Origin: Shewanella denitrificans OS217
Lineage (GTDB): Bacteria > Pseudomonadota > Gammaproteobacteria > Enterobacterales > Shewanellaceae
DNA: 64,000 bases
Direction of reading: 5' to 3'
Assembly (NCBI RefSeq): GCF_000013765.1
Contig: NC_007954.1
Coordinates: 4,216,001-4,280,000, forward strand
Shown: one piece after another, positions 18,101 through 28,200 of the stretch
How the letters are laid out: every line of letters starts with the position of its first letter
How positions within the stretch are numbered: the stretch's first letter is position 1
Position numbers and translations under genes: made by a program
The notes under the pieces: generated by a model
Databases searched by the model: none
Told to the model about the DNA's origin: nothing
Seen by the model: the letters and a program-made list of their open reading frames with translations, nothing else

Positions 18101-20312
18101 GAGTATTGGTCAGCCCATAGCTAACTGTAAGGTTTATATACTCGACCAAAATAATATTGTGGTAGCCGATGGTGAGCATGGTGAAATTTGTATTGAAGGA
18201 GATTGCCTAGCCCTGGGCTACTTAAACCATGACGATCTTGAACAAGCTAAATTTATCACTCTGCCCCTCTCACCAGACAAACGTGTGTATAAAACAGGAG
18301 ATTGCGGCGTTATTATTAATAATGAGGTGCACATTAATGGCCGCTTTGATGATCAGGTAAAAATCAGGGGGTACAGGGTAGAGCTTGGAGAGGTCATCAA
18401 TGTACTTGAGCAACACCCCAAAGTACAACGTGCGGCAGTGATCAACAAACAAAATCAGAGTGGTAATGAATTAGTTGCCTACTACCAAAGTCGTGAACCT
18501 GTAACAGTGACAGAGCTCAGAAAGTTCATGTCCGAGCATTTACCCTCCTATACATGTCCCAGCCATTATCTTGAAGTCGTACATTTTCCAACGAACGCCA
18601 ACGGTAAACTCGACATTAACAAACTGCTTAACAGCCACGAGAAGACGTCCTCCGGCATCACGACTACAACAGATAAATTATCCGCATCTCAGCAAGTCAT
18701 TTTTGATGTTTGGCAACAACATTTACAAATACCATCGATGGGCTTAACCGATGACTTCTTTGCGCTCGGAGGGCATAGCCTCAAAGCCATGCTAATTAGT
18801 GCTGCACTATCACAGAAGTTTTCAACCCCAGTATCCATCAATGAAATCTTTGCATACCCAAATATCGCCGCCCTCGATTTATGGCTGACGACCAATGAGC
18901 AATCATTGATTGAGATCTCACCCATAAAGCCGCAAGCTTACTATGCCTTATCCAGTGCACAAAAAAGGTTGTGGTTAGTCTCTCAGATCAAAGAACAAAG
19001 TGTTGCCTATAATGTCCATGCCGCATTTTTACTTGAAGGTGAACTCTGCATCCCATCCTTCAAACAAGCCTTTTCTCAGTTGATCTGTCGACATGAATCG
19101 TTACGCACTAATTTTATTTTTACCCAAGGAGAACCTAAACAACTCATACATTCAGATATCGAACTGCCATTAACCTTGCTCGAACCTGCAGCAATCACCA
19201 TTAACTCCCCTGCACTTAACCAACTGTATTTGGCGTTAGCACAACATCATTTTAACTTAGAAACCGATGCTCTATTTCAGATCACTGTGGTTAAACTAAG
19301 CAGTGAAACACCGGCCCAAGTATTAATGTTTAATGCCCATCATATTATTTGTGATGGCTGGTCAAACAGCATTATTTTAAAAGAATTATCCGAACTCTAT
19401 ACTTGCTATCGCCGGCAGCAAGCACCGACTCTTCAGCCTTTAGTCATTCAATATAAAGATTATGCCGCTTGGCACAACAAGGTGCTTAACACAGCTCAAG
19501 CACTGAACGATAAAGCCTTCTGGCAAGCACAACTGGCAGGGGTTAATCGCCCCATGTTATTGCCTAATGCCAGCAACAGAGATCGGTATAGCGGACATTG
19601 GCACCGGAGCATCCTAGATGAAACGATGGCCAATGCAATGCAAGACTACTGCCGACATAATAGCATCAGTCTCTACACCTTCTTTGCTTCGGTGACCAGT
19701 GTACTACTCAGTCATTATTGTGCCACTGATGAAATTATTTATGCCACACCCATCGCAGATCGCCAATTGCCACAGTTACAGTCACAAGTCGGATTTTACT
19801 TAAACACCTTTTTATTGAGACAAGCGCTAACCCCCGCGCTCAGTTTCGCTGACTTGCTTAATACCACAAAGACTCAATTGCACAACATAATGCAACACCA
19901 GCTCTATCCCGTTGAGCAAGTACTAGAAGAGATTGATCTAATAGAAGGAACGATTAGCGATTTTTATCGCATCATCCTAAATGTGATGGAATATCAAAGT
20001 TACTCAGATTACCAATTAGATGGATTGCGCTTTAACAAGATCCTAGAAACTGCCACCACTAGCCGAGCAGATCTCAATATTATGCTGGTCAAGGGTGACG
20101 CCCTCGAACTGGTGATCGAATATAACAATCAGCTGCTAGATGAAGCAAGCATCACGACCATGAAGGATCAGTTGATCCAGTTAATTTCACAAATATTGGA
20201 ACAGCCTCAGCGCACAATCAGAGAATTAAAACAAAGCTTGCTCAGCACAAGAGAACAACAAGCCCAAGCTGAATTTTTAGATGCCGCTCTCGCCATAGAC
20301 GAAGAATTTTAA
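9156..20312 (+). CDS. Hybrid PKS-NRPS: FAAL-ACP-KS-AT-ACP-AMT-C-A-PCP-C
   Basis: A 3718-residue assembly-line protein. Domains in order: fatty acyl-AMP ligase ~10-585 (FSSGSTGQPKG at 182); ACP (Ser624); ketosynthase ~685-1115 (Cys859 in DTACSSS, His994, His1033); acyltransferase ~1190-1490 (Ser1294 in GHSIGQ; HAFH at 1394-1397, the malonyl-type motif); ACP (Ser1618); class III aminotransferase ~1765-2195 (PLP Lys2028 in YGKIIGGG); condensation ~2225-2640 (HHIAADG at 2344); adenylation ~2660-3145; PCP (Ser3208 in GGHSL); terminal condensation ~3265-3700 (HHIICDG at 3395). No ketoreductase or dehydratase lies between AT and AMT, so the beta-keto acyl chain should be transaminated to a beta-amino acyl chain, as in the mycosubtilin/iturin starter protein. 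The A-domain pocket reads D-L-T-K-I-G-H-I-G-K, close to the Asp code. The start is TTG after taggat. Confidence 0.95.
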   Translation: MTNKNGKASLNKITTLVDTLLAHKNSKQQLIYCNNSSDEVTSDYRQLYSQSLQLLAHLNHLGLRKGDQLVFQLEGLQHFTTTFWACILGGIIPVPISVGAKDDSLKKVFSVWALFNNPTLCFDSPILLENLEKYSQRTGSQSDFAKIRDKALDLSLLPVNSDKNLSSLICDVNPDDTAFIQFSSGSTGQPKGVVLTHKNLVANTKALANCSETTIKDVMISWMPLTHDMGLIAVHLTATLLAIKQVLIDTRTFIRRPLLWLDKTSQHQGTMLFTPNYGLNALLLSMKKRQPDWDLSSVRVIFNGAEPISLTLAKQFLAAMAPYGLAHNSMYPVYGLAEASVGVSVPKPGAPIKAHYLDRTKLNFQQEIVHVRPDNPDAITFIEVGTAIDECAIKIADAAGKDIPDNHIGLIHIKGANVTSGYFHNQEETRRVLHPDGWLNTGDLGFINNQQLTITGRAKDLIIINGQNIYAHDIEQMCAHIPEIQLRNIVACSVCLNKNNIEQLVIFIRYKQNLDEFTNVADKLRRYLQTSMGLSIHALVPINDIPKTTSGKVQRFQLQQNFINGDYQPILNEIKQLQQTQSSSQLPPMSDETLHYYLHTTLTKLLGYQVTNYHDKLADHGVDSLKVVEFHAVLQETLAIEIPVSCFFDYPTFTQLENFLLEQVKAQTKPPENLQLPESKSIHQEKEAIAIIGFAGQFPGSQQSNETFYNNLYEGKDLCSEIPSDRWCNKSYYDQANTPGSIKTQKGYFLDQVNEFDASFFGITPVEAKVMDPQQRLLLTVSQHAIDNAGIRNESLNGSKTAVYIAMANSDFAHQSFEQNRSSTLKEHSLTGNIASIASGRISYYYGLTGPCLTLDTACSSSLVAVDLACTSLLTGQADQALVGGVNLILTPQGYISLSRVNALSDDGKCKVFDDSANGYGRGEGCAMLVLKRLSDAQRDGDSIRAIIAGSSVNHDGKSSGLTVPNGLAQQQVICDAMAQAKVGIHDIHYLEAHGTGTKLGDPQELNALSNIFEQRAANNPLPVGSIKSNIGHLEAVAGIAGVIKLILSMEHGIVPKNLHLNQYNQLVPWDKIPLKPLSEHHSLDNTQKITCGISSFGLSGTNSHLILQNNPISEAIDIEDDKAGILILTAKTLTSLHHCKNQYIDFLSHSQHSTQDITTVSQRNQQDYPYRLAVVGSDNASLLAQLTHDTYHSAPTENPGNIAFIFTGQGSQYFNMAKALHQHFSVFNIALAECAQLFSPYLNKSIEDVLYQDGSELIDNTLYAQPIIFSIGYALIKLFEDFGIKPQYVLGHSIGQYTAALAAGVLTLPDAVHLVANRALLMSKVKLQGAMVAVAAPISIIQDLVTKQGNSVAIAAINSPVDVTLSGSIAEINLIIEAMIDLGLPYRELKVSHAFHSPLMQSVLEPFSHVLDEVTLHPPKLPIVSDLTGFLTTPGKHSEITHKDYWLTHICDTITFSAGLDTLSKHGCHAFVEIGGTATLSAFAAKTLKSHSDLLNLASQRGALKPSLDTFYQTLADLYVHHYPVNWKAMVSHPLGKIIDLPYYGFEKTTFPIHADALESTSTQPTRSRDNTQPLKPISLPSVGIINSLARLIEGISGIKLDQQKQHLDFLNLGLDSLMLARLKNEVFEEFSIDIPLASFYDQCSSGEKLHHYLSERVTLQPEPFNTQQRQPDELQHVSLSNPVTPDNDIANLLSQQLQTVQAICQAQLNYLGKDNITNSEPSQAIPPSPRTAYPETNFRLTKFSEDKLSDPQQAFVNQLISEYCIKTAKSKAFSQDHKGDFAHYLTSLNFRKTLKEVLYPLVSNEAEGAYLWDIDNNKYIDLAIGYGVHFFGHKPQFVIDAVKQQMDKGFVLSPHSSLLGDVTQLLKEITGVDRVSYCNTGSEAVMLALRIARTQTGRTKIVKFSGSYHGIYDAILAENDEQGSYPTTPGITLGSVQDTIVLTYGDPKALEIIEQLGTELAAVLVEPVQSRNPALQPKTFLAQLRALTTASDTVLIFDEIITGFRLQPGGAQAFFDIQADLVTYGKIIGGGLPIGIVAGKRRFMDVIDGGLWQYQDDSIPQTTATFIAGTFANHPMALAAAKSVLLEIKAKGALLYQQTNALTLSLVTRLNDYFAANQVPIEVKCCGPIFRFESFGRYALALQPIEMDLFFYLMMTKGIYTWERRICFMSTCHTRVDIDNIITAVIDSINELRQGGFTFTTTTSPLPPKESLRKSSQQHSLMSSAQKRLFTLNSLKGAEQAYHLSYIAKINGPIDANRAQQALTLLSQRHQSLRTTFELLEGEFIRVVHPELPPRLELATAETLAQSSDHFFRPFDLKNDAMLRAKLVNLAPNEHVFMLDIHHIAADGYSANILFQEFISAYNNNSDTTLATPSQFEDFVNWETDYLTSTKFQLDRQYWQHNLANYTQTTQLPLDHQRPTQQTFNGHTHSFSLSPAKTAQLTSLAKQLNVSLYMLLLSGCHLLLSRLTGNNETIIGAPVALRQPKGFNHIVGMLTNTVVYKHRLDNHYTFEDLVQSVKENCLGVYAHQEYPFDQLVSQHFEQSGMRRDRSRNPLFDVSFVFEQADDRVLAIPELEFIPQTLAQKGSVYDFSFEVIVQQQQLSINFHYNQNLFNLATIANWGDLTLLLLDKVLQSPKQKLEHILPISVDIPAELEAEQLLDWSESAHLIERFNAVAKRYPNHVAVKYQDKTISYKQLDLKSNQLAHMLKEQYNICPKERIAVQVESGDFLISALIAVLKLGCCYIPIDPDAPREKVNYILKDSAAKVLLTESHLSQQDFYSRCDLNRVDYAEFSQQPLVTAITADTLAYIIYTSGTTGRPKGVKISHSSLMNYCRWLTGKYAINHMDSSVLLSSYAFDLGYTSMWGCLLSGASLHLLDKGARQDISFVLHYIAQQHLTFIKMTPSLFQVLVNHHDFTPALGLTLRLMILGGEKLRADDVANYLQCFKETVFVNHYGPTEATIGCITREFNAATFEQYRHNMSIGQPIANCKVYILDQNNIVVADGEHGEICIEGDCLALGYLNHDDLEQAKFITLPLSPDKRVYKTGDCGVIINNEVHINGRFDDQVKIRGYRVELGEVINVLEQHPKVQRAAVINKQNQSGNELVAYYQSREPVTVTELRKFMSEHLPSYTCPSHYLEVVHFPTNANGKLDINKLLNSHEKTSSGITTTTDKLSASQQVIFDVWQQHLQIPSMGLTDDFFALGGHSLKAMLISAALSQKFSTPVSINEIFAYPNIAALDLWLTTNEQSLIEISPIKPQAYYALSSAQKRLWLVSQIKEQSVAYNVHAAFLLEGELCIPSFKQAFSQLICRHESLRTNFIFTQGEPKQLIHSDIELPLTLLEPAAITINSPALNQLYLALAQHHFNLETDALFQITVVKLSSETPAQVLMFNAHHIICDGWSNSIILKELSELYTCYRRQQAPTLQPLVIQYKDYAAWHNKVLNTAQALNDKAFWQAQLAGVNRPMLLPNASNRDRYSGHWHRSILDETMANAMQDYCRHNSISLYTFFASVTSVLLSHYCATDEIIYATPIADRQLPQLQSQVGFYLNTFLLRQALTPALSFADLLNTTKTQLHNIMQHQLYPVEQVLEEIDLIEGTISDFYRIILNVMEYQSYSDYQLDGLRFNKILETATTSRADLNIMLVKGDALELVIEYNNQLLDEASITTMKDQLIQLISQILEQPQRTIRELKQSLLSTREQQAQAEFLDAALAIDEEF

Positions 20313-20321
20313 GGAAGTAAT

Positions 20322-22187
20322 ATGTGCGGAATTACAGGGATTTTTATGCAAGATGTTCAAGCCGGCCAACATGCTGATATTGAACTATTAAAAAGAATGA
20401 CTCAAAGCATTGTTCATAGAGGACCTGACGATCTGGGCTTGTATGCCAGCGAGCAAGCCTGCTTTGGTTTCAGACGTTTGTCTTTTCTTGATTTGAAGCT
20501 GGGTAACCAACCTATTTTTAACGAGGATGAAAGTATTGCTTGTGTCGTCAATGGTGAGATTTTTAATTATCAGGAACTTAGAAATGATTTAATTAAACGC
20601 GGGCATCGCTTTCGCTCGCAAATGGATTGCGAGGTGATACCGCACTTATATGAAGAATACGGTATCAATTTTCTTAACAGACTTAACGGCCAGTTTGCTA
20701 TCGCTTTACACGACGTCAAGCAGCAAAAACTTATCCTAGCCAGAGATCATGTTGGTATTGCTCCACTTTATTATCATTATAAAGATAATACATTGTTATT
20801 TGGTTCTGAAATAAAAACCCTTTTAAACAGTGCTGACGTCAGTCGTAGCATTGATTTAATCAGCCTAGATCAAATTGTCACCTTTCCAGGTATGGTTAGC
20901 CCAAGAACCATTTTTAGTGACGTTAAATGCTTGCCGCCCGGTCATGTCATGACAGTAGATAAGCAAGGCATGCAGATTGAGCAATATTGGGATCTGGATT
21001 ACCCTGAGAATAACCCTAATACTCAACCTCACACTGATGCATATTACGTTGAAAAGCTGGACCATTTACTACGTCAGGCAATAAAAACACGCTTGCATGC
21101 TGATGTTCCTGTGGGGTTTTATTTGAGCGGTGGCCTAGACTCATCACTTATCGCCACACTGGCCCACGATATGGACCCCCAGCAAGTATTCAACTCATTT
21201 GCCATTGGGTTTGGCCGTGCGGATATTGACGAACGCCAATATCAACAGCAAGTGGTTAACCAAATACATTCAAACCATCATGAACAGATTTTTGATTATG
21301 AGCAAATTAACCAACGCTTGACTCAGGCTGTTATCGCAGCCGAATCCCCCTTAAAAGAGTCCTATAATACCTGCTCGCTAGCGTTATCACAGATGGTTCA
21401 ACAACAAGGAATAAAAGCAGTATTAACTGGTGAAGGTGCTGACGAACTGTTTGCGGGATATGTGGGTTATCGTCTGGCCCAGCAATCACGCGGACAAGAA
21501 GAACCCTTTGACCTTGAATTTATGCTGGAACAACAAGCCAGAAAAACGCTATGGGGAGATGAAAACTTTTTCTACGAAAAGAACTATCACGAGTTTCATA
21601 CTCTCAAGAGCTCACTTTATTCGGCTGATACCAACGCCGCTTTGCTTAGGCAACACTGTACTTCCCAGCCCATAATTAACCCTGCACGGATAGCCAATCG
21701 TCATCCCACTCATCAGCGCTCTTATGTTGATTTTAAATTACGTATCGCCGATCACTTATTAGCCGATCATGGAGACAGAGTCACATTTGCTAATTCGGTG
21801 GAAGCCAGATATCCATTTCTTGATATTGATTTAATTAATTTTGTTCGCACGATACCTCCAGAGTTGATGCTAAAAAACGGCAATGAAAAATACCTGCTAA
21901 AACAACTCGCAACTAAAACGGTGCCTGAGTCCATTATACGACGCAAGAAATTTTCTTTTGTAGCCCCTGGTAGCCCTTTTCTTCTGAAAAATAAACCCGA
22001 ATGGATTATGGACATGCTCAGTAGAGCCACCATTACTCGCCAAGGGATTTTTAATCCCGATACCGTAGAAAGACTGACTAATAGTGCCATCAGGGGGGCC
22101 CATGACATCAATCAAACTTTCGAAACAGACTTTCTAATGGTGGTTATTACCACAGGTATCTTACTTCGCGAGTTTGTTGAGTCATAA
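20322..22187 (+). CDS. Asparagine synthetase (glutamine-hydrolysing), cluster-embedded AsnB type
   Basis: A 621-residue class II glutamine amidotransferase. The N-terminal MCGITGIF exposes the catalytic Cys2 after Met removal, followed by RGPDDLG and FGFRRLSFLD. The synthetase domain carries the ATP pyrophosphatase loop SGGLDSSLIA near residue 269 and GEGADELFAGY. The family makes asparagine, or amidates another carboxylate, using glutamine and ATP. It begins 9 bp after the hybrid synthetase stop, with a good aaggaag ribosome-binding site, and precedes the second NRPS by 46 bp, so it belongs to the operon. It may supply Asn or amidate an Asp side chain or terminal carboxylate of the product; the sequence cannot decide. 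Confidence 0.92.
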   Translation: MCGITGIFMQDVQAGQHADIELLKRMTQSIVHRGPDDLGLYASEQACFGFRRLSFLDLKLGNQPIFNEDESIACVVNGEIFNYQELRNDLIKRGHRFRSQMDCEVIPHLYEEYGINFLNRLNGQFAIALHDVKQQKLILARDHVGIAPLYYHYKDNTLLFGSEIKTLLNSADVSRSIDLISLDQIVTFPGMVSPRTIFSDVKCLPPGHVMTVDKQGMQIEQYWDLDYPENNPNTQPHTDAYYVEKLDHLLRQAIKTRLHADVPVGFYLSGGLDSSLIATLAHDMDPQQVFNSFAIGFGRADIDERQYQQQVVNQIHSNHHEQIFDYEQINQRLTQAVIAAESPLKESYNTCSLALSQMVQQQGIKAVLTGEGADELFAGYVGYRLAQQSRGQEEPFDLEFMLEQQARKTLWGDENFFYEKNYHEFHTLKSSLYSADTNAALLRQHCTSQPIINPARIANRHPTHQRSYVDFKLRIADHLLADHGDRVTFANSVEARYPFLDIDLINFVRTIPPELMLKNGNEKYLLKQLATKTVPESIIRRKKFSFVAPGSPFLLKNKPEWIMDMLSRATITRQGIFNPDTVERLTNSAIRGAHDINQTFETDFLMVVITTGILLREFVES

Positions 22188-22233
22188 GCAGTATATTTTC
22201 AGTCCATCATATTTTTATTTCAGGTAGGAAATC

Positions 22234-25200
22234 ATGACTAAGTATTTTGTTCACAAAAAATTCGCTGAAACGGCAAGTTTATTTCCAAATGAAACCGCCA
22301 TTGTTGAAAGTCAGCGCCAGATAAGTTATCAACAACTCAACACTTATGCCAATAACCTTGCTTATCACATTAGTGATACTCGCCATCAAATAGGCACACC
22401 CGTTGGCTTGTTCTTGCCCAAAAGTATTGAATATATTTTAGGGGTATTAGCTGTTCTCAAAAGCGATCAAGCCTTTTTACCCTTATCCCCAGAACAGCCT
22501 GACGCACGCCTTGGTGATATTTTACGCAAGGCACAACCTAGCCTAATAATGACCACTAAGGAGTTGGCGCTTTCGCTGAAGAAAACACTCGCCGCACTGG
22601 ATTTGCAACACATAACCATCAAGATATTTAACTACGGCAATACCGGTGAACTTGAATTGACTCACCTAGACTCAGGCGCATTACTGCACAAACCATACCC
22701 AGATACTGAGCCACAAATGTCTGCGACCCCTGAGGACAGTAACTACATTATTTTTACCTCTGGTACCACAGGAGATCCCAAGGCAATCGTCGGTTGCCAT
22801 AAAAGCCTCAGTCACTTTATTCATTGGGAAATGAAAGAGTTTGCGTTATCGAGCCACCTACGGATTGCTCAACTAGCTCCCATTACGTTTGATGTCAGCT
22901 TACGAGATATTTTTGTGCCACTGCTCAGCGGTGGGGTTTGCTGCATTCCTGAGCCTGAAGTGCAATTTGATGCCAGACGCCTGTTGCTGTGGATAAGTAA
23001 TAGCCATATCAATTTAATCCATTGCGTTCCTTCTATTTTTCGCTTGTTAATGACAGAGCTTGAAGCTGATAACAATACTCAGGAATACAATAGACAAAAA
23101 TTAAGCCATTTAAAGCATATATTGCTAGCAGGAGAGCCTCTATTTGGTCGAGATGCTAACCGCTGGATAACACTGGTTGGCAACGATATAGAATTGGTCA
23201 ATCTTTATGGTCCTTCCGAAACGACCTTAGCTAAATTGTTCTATCGCCTTAAAGGCCCAGTTGAACAAGCAAACCAAATGATCCCCATCGGGAACCCTAT
23301 TGCTAATACAGCAGTATTGATCCTCGCCAATAATACCTTATGTAGAGTAGGTGATATCGGTGAGATTTATATTAAAACCCCTTTTCGCAGCAAAGGTTAC
23401 CTTAATGATCAACCATTGACAGATTTAAGCTTTATTCAAAATCCACTCAACCCAGATAATGAAGATATTATTTATAAAACGGGTGATTTAGGCAGATATC
23501 TAGAAAATCACAGCGTCGAAGTCCTCGGCCGCCTTGATCGCCAGGTTAAACTCAACGGGATACGTGTTGAGCTTAATGACATTGAAGGTCACATCCATAA
23601 CTTATCCGCAATCGATCAGTGTTTTATTAATCTCTACAAAGATGAAGATCAATCTAGCAAACTGGTGTGCTACTACACTTGCCATCAAGATATTTCTACC
23701 AATGAGATCAAAGACTTACTTGCTGACAAACTCAGTACCAATCTCATTCCCAGCATGATGATAAAATTAAGCAGCTTCCCTTTAATGCTCAACGGCAAAG
23801 TCGATAAAAAAGCACTTCCCAATCCAGCCACGTATTTCAATGACTTTAACATTGAAGAAGAACAAGACCTAAGCCCTACCGAATTAATACTCAGTGAGAT
23901 TTGGCGCACCAGTCTTGGGGCAGCTAGTCTCAGTAAATATCATCATTTCTTTGACTTAGGGGGCACCTCATTAGCCGTCATGAAAGTACTGGGTGAAATG
24001 TATCGTCAGCTAAATATCGAGATCTCCATTCAGGATTTTTACCAGCATGACACAATTTCAGCGCTTGCCGATCATATTGATAAGCTTCCAGTATTAACCG
24101 GTGCACATTATCAAGCCATCACATTGGCACCCAAACAACAATATTACCCCCTGAGCAGACAACAGCAAAGTCTCTGGCTCAGTGAGACACTAGCGGATCA
24201 GCAAGGGCAGTTTACGATTCCCGGAGCCTGTCAATTAACAGGTGATTTAAATCGCCAGGCGTTTAATCAAGCCATTGATGCTTTAATCAGTCGCCACGAT
24301 AATTTACGTATCGTCATTGATGAAGAAGACAATGGCAGCCCCATACAACGCATTAAGGGAGATTTTCATTACCCACTCGACATTATTGACTTGTCTACTC
24401 GTCCCGACGCAGCAAAGCAGGCTAGAACAATAATGCTCAACGACAGTCAGCAGGCGTTTAACTTGGCTGAAGCGCCATTATTTCGCTTAAAGCTCTTTAG
24501 GCTAGATAAGCAAACTCATTATTTGTATTTTTGCTTCCACCATCTGATTTTTGATGCTTGGTCTATGGGACTCTTTGGCCAGGAACTCATGTCAGCCTAT
24601 CAAATACTCGCAACTGGGGGAGAATATAAACCCGCACCGCTGGCGGTCCAATACCAGGATTTTTGTCACTGGCAAACATTAGAGCAACAACAGAAAAAGC
24701 AAATAGCTCAAAAAAACTATTGGTTAGACCTATTTGCACATCCCACTCCGATGCTGGAACTGCCGACTGATTTCCCCCGTCCGCAGCAAAAACATTTTCG
24801 TGGCGCTCAATTAGACTTCACTATCGACAGCGGCATGACCAAGCAACTTAAGCAATTGAGTATTAATCAAAATAGCAGTTTATTCTCATTGTTAATGTCG
24901 ATATATCAAGTTCTATTAGCTAAATATACCAACGAGCAAGATATTGTCGTCGGCTTCCCCACTGCTGGGCGAGGTCATCCGGATTTGAATCCGTTAATGG
25001 GTATGTTTGTCAATACGCTACCTTTGAGGAGTCAATGTGAAGACAAATTGAGCTTTAATGAATTTTTAAGACAAACTACAAACAATATCAATGATGCACT
25101 CGACCATCAATCCTATGGTCTAGAAGATTTAGTTAACGCCTTAGATCTTCCAAGGGATATGAGCCGTTCCCCCTTATTCGATACTATATTCATGCTACAA

Positions 25201-28200
25201 AATTTTGAACAAATTGAGCAAAAAAATGCACAACTCATCTTGTCCGAATTGCCAGCACTACAACATACGCCCTGGTATGATTTAACCCTTAAATGGATAG
25301 AATCAGAGGGTCTTTTACACTGTAATATTATTTATGACGAAGACCTATTCACATCAGCAACTGTCTCTCGCTTAGGCCAGCACTTTACGACGATTGTCAG
25401 AATGGTTTTAGCACAGCCTGACATCAAACTGGCTGATATTTCATTATTAACCGCTGCTCAGCAACTGCAACTCATTGATGATTTGCGTCCAAATGATAGC
25501 CCGATCAATGAGCCTAATATCGTCGGTTGTTTTGAAAATCAAGCAAAAATAGCCCCAAGCACTATTGCACTGTCTTTTTTCGAACAAAAAATAAGTTATG
25601 AAAGCCTTAACCGTCAAGCTAACCAGCTTGCTAGATATATGCAAACATTAGGCGTCAAACCAGGTGATGTCATTGGCTGTCATATGCCAAGGTCTCCCTT
25701 AATGATCACCAGTGCATTAGCTATTTTAAAATTAGGGGCCATTTATTTACCACTAGAAATAAGCTATCCCCAAGCACGAAAGGAATACATTATTGCTGAT
25801 AGTGGTATCAGTTTTGTGTTGAGCAACACTAACAAGGAAGATGACAATTTAAGTCACATTTTTAAGGATATTTGTTGGATAAACGCCGATGCTCCCCAGA
25901 TTATCAATTTTGATAGTAACAACCTCCCGCTAATTCCCGCCACTAATGACTTAGCCTATATTATTTATACTTCAGGTTCGACGGGTAAGCCTAAGGGTAC
26001 GTTAGGGCATCACCTAGGGGTCGTGAATCTTGCACAGCATTTTAAAGCTTATCTTAACCTCACCGCGAATGATCGCTTTTTACAGTTTGCCAATTGTTCA
26101 TTCGATGCTTCAATTTTTGAAATATTTATTACGTTATTAAGCGGCAGTACTTTGGTGCTCATCACCGAGGAGATAATATTAGATACTCATGATTTTGAAG
26201 ACTATTTGAATCAACAGCAAGTCACAGTAACTGTACTCCCCCCCACTTATGTCCGACAACTGACCCCTGAGCACCTGAATAGTCTGAAAACATTATTGAC
26301 TGCCGGATCGACGACTGATCACACTCTGGTAGAAAAATGGTGGGATAAGGTCAGGTATATTAATGCTTATGGTCCGACTGAAACCACCGTCTGTGCCAGT
26401 GTTTTTGAAGTGTCAGCCACTGCTTGGGCAGACTTAAAGCAAAATAACAAACCGATCCCTATTGGTAAAGCAATCAGTAACCTCCGCTTAGATGTATTGG
26501 ATTCTCACCTGCAGCAATTACCTGCAGGTATTTCCGGTGAATTGTACATTTCAGGGTTAGGTGTCTCTCATGGTTATCTCAATCAGACGGGGTTAACCAA
26601 GCAATGTTTTACCCAAAACCCACATATGCCTGAATTACCTATGTATAAAACCGGCGATCTTGCCCGTAGGCTCGCCGACGGTAACATTGAATTTCTCGGA
26701 AGGAAGGATGACCAAGTTAAAATTCGCGGTTACCGAATAGAACCCATGGAAATTGAATATCAATTACTACAGCTTGAACAGATCGCAGATGCCCGAGTTT
26801 TGGTCAATGGTAAGGCCAGCCAACAATACCTGAGTGCTTATTATATTGGGGTTGCTGATGATGAAAGCATTATCCGCCAAGCACTATCAAGCACACTCCC
26901 CAAGTACATGATTCCCTCCACTTTTACGGCCTTACGCACGTTTCCCATGACTCCCAATAATAAAGTGGACAGCAGCGCCTTACGTCAACTATCAGAACAA
27001 CAAAAAGGAGGCATAATTAGTCTACCAAATAGCAAGGACATTGAAGCTAGCATAACGAGTATCTGGAAAAGAATCCTTAATATAAACCACATTAATCAAA
27101 CACAAAGCTTCATTGAACTTGGCGGCGATTCGATAAAAGCGATTCAAACTGTTGCTGAATTAAAGAAATTGGGGTTAAAGATAAAAGCTAACCATATCTT
27201 GCAATATCCAACCATAGAGCAGCTAAGTCAACACGTCACTTATGCATTGCAAGAAGACAATATCCAAGTTCAAGGGCAAGTACCACTAACCCCTATACAA
27301 CAGTGGTTTTTTAACCATTATCAAGGGGATAAGAACAAATTTTTCCAACACGCACTCTTATCCTTTACTGATAAGATTCACCAAGCAACCCTGCAACAAG
27401 CAATGCAAGAGGTCATGAAGCAACATGATAGTTTACGCTCATCATTTGTTTATGACATAGACTCAAAGCAATGGCGGCAAGAGGTATTAACCCCAAACAT
27501 ATCTATTGATTTTCATTGCATTCATCTGGAAAAAATTGACCATACATTAATGGCTATTCATATGAACGCACTAGCCAACCAAAACTGGCTCAATAAATCC
27601 ACACTGTTGCAAGGCATTATTTTCAAAGCAGAAACTAGCGATGACCATGTATTTCTTCTTGCTCATCACTTGATCGTCGATACTGTTTCATGGTGGATTT
27701 TACTCGATGATATTGAAAAATCCTACCAACAGCTACTCGCCGGAAAAAAAGTAGACCTAGGCAGTAAAACCAGTTCATTGCAGCAATGGTCACAACAACT
27801 TCATAAATTTAGCAAGAGTGAAACATTGCAGCAAGAACGAGAATTATGGTGCCAGACAGATCAAGCCCTGAACTCTGCCTTTCGCTTTGCACCAAGCAAA
27901 GAACAGACTGATACAGACAACATAAGCCTTGTACTGAGCCAATCACAAACCAAGGCACTATTGAGACAAAATATCCACCAAGGCATAGCTGTACACGAAC
28001 TAGTGTTAACCCTACACGCTAGGGCCATGGCTAATATATTTGGTGCAAACCAGTATTCCGTTATCATTGAAAACCATGGCCGAGAGGAATGTTTTGACAC
28101 TCTAGATGTCAGTCGGACAGTGGGTTGGTTTACCAGCATTTATCCTTTGGTGTTGGCGCAAAATAAGCCCTGCCCCTTATTACTAGATATAGCCAAAACA

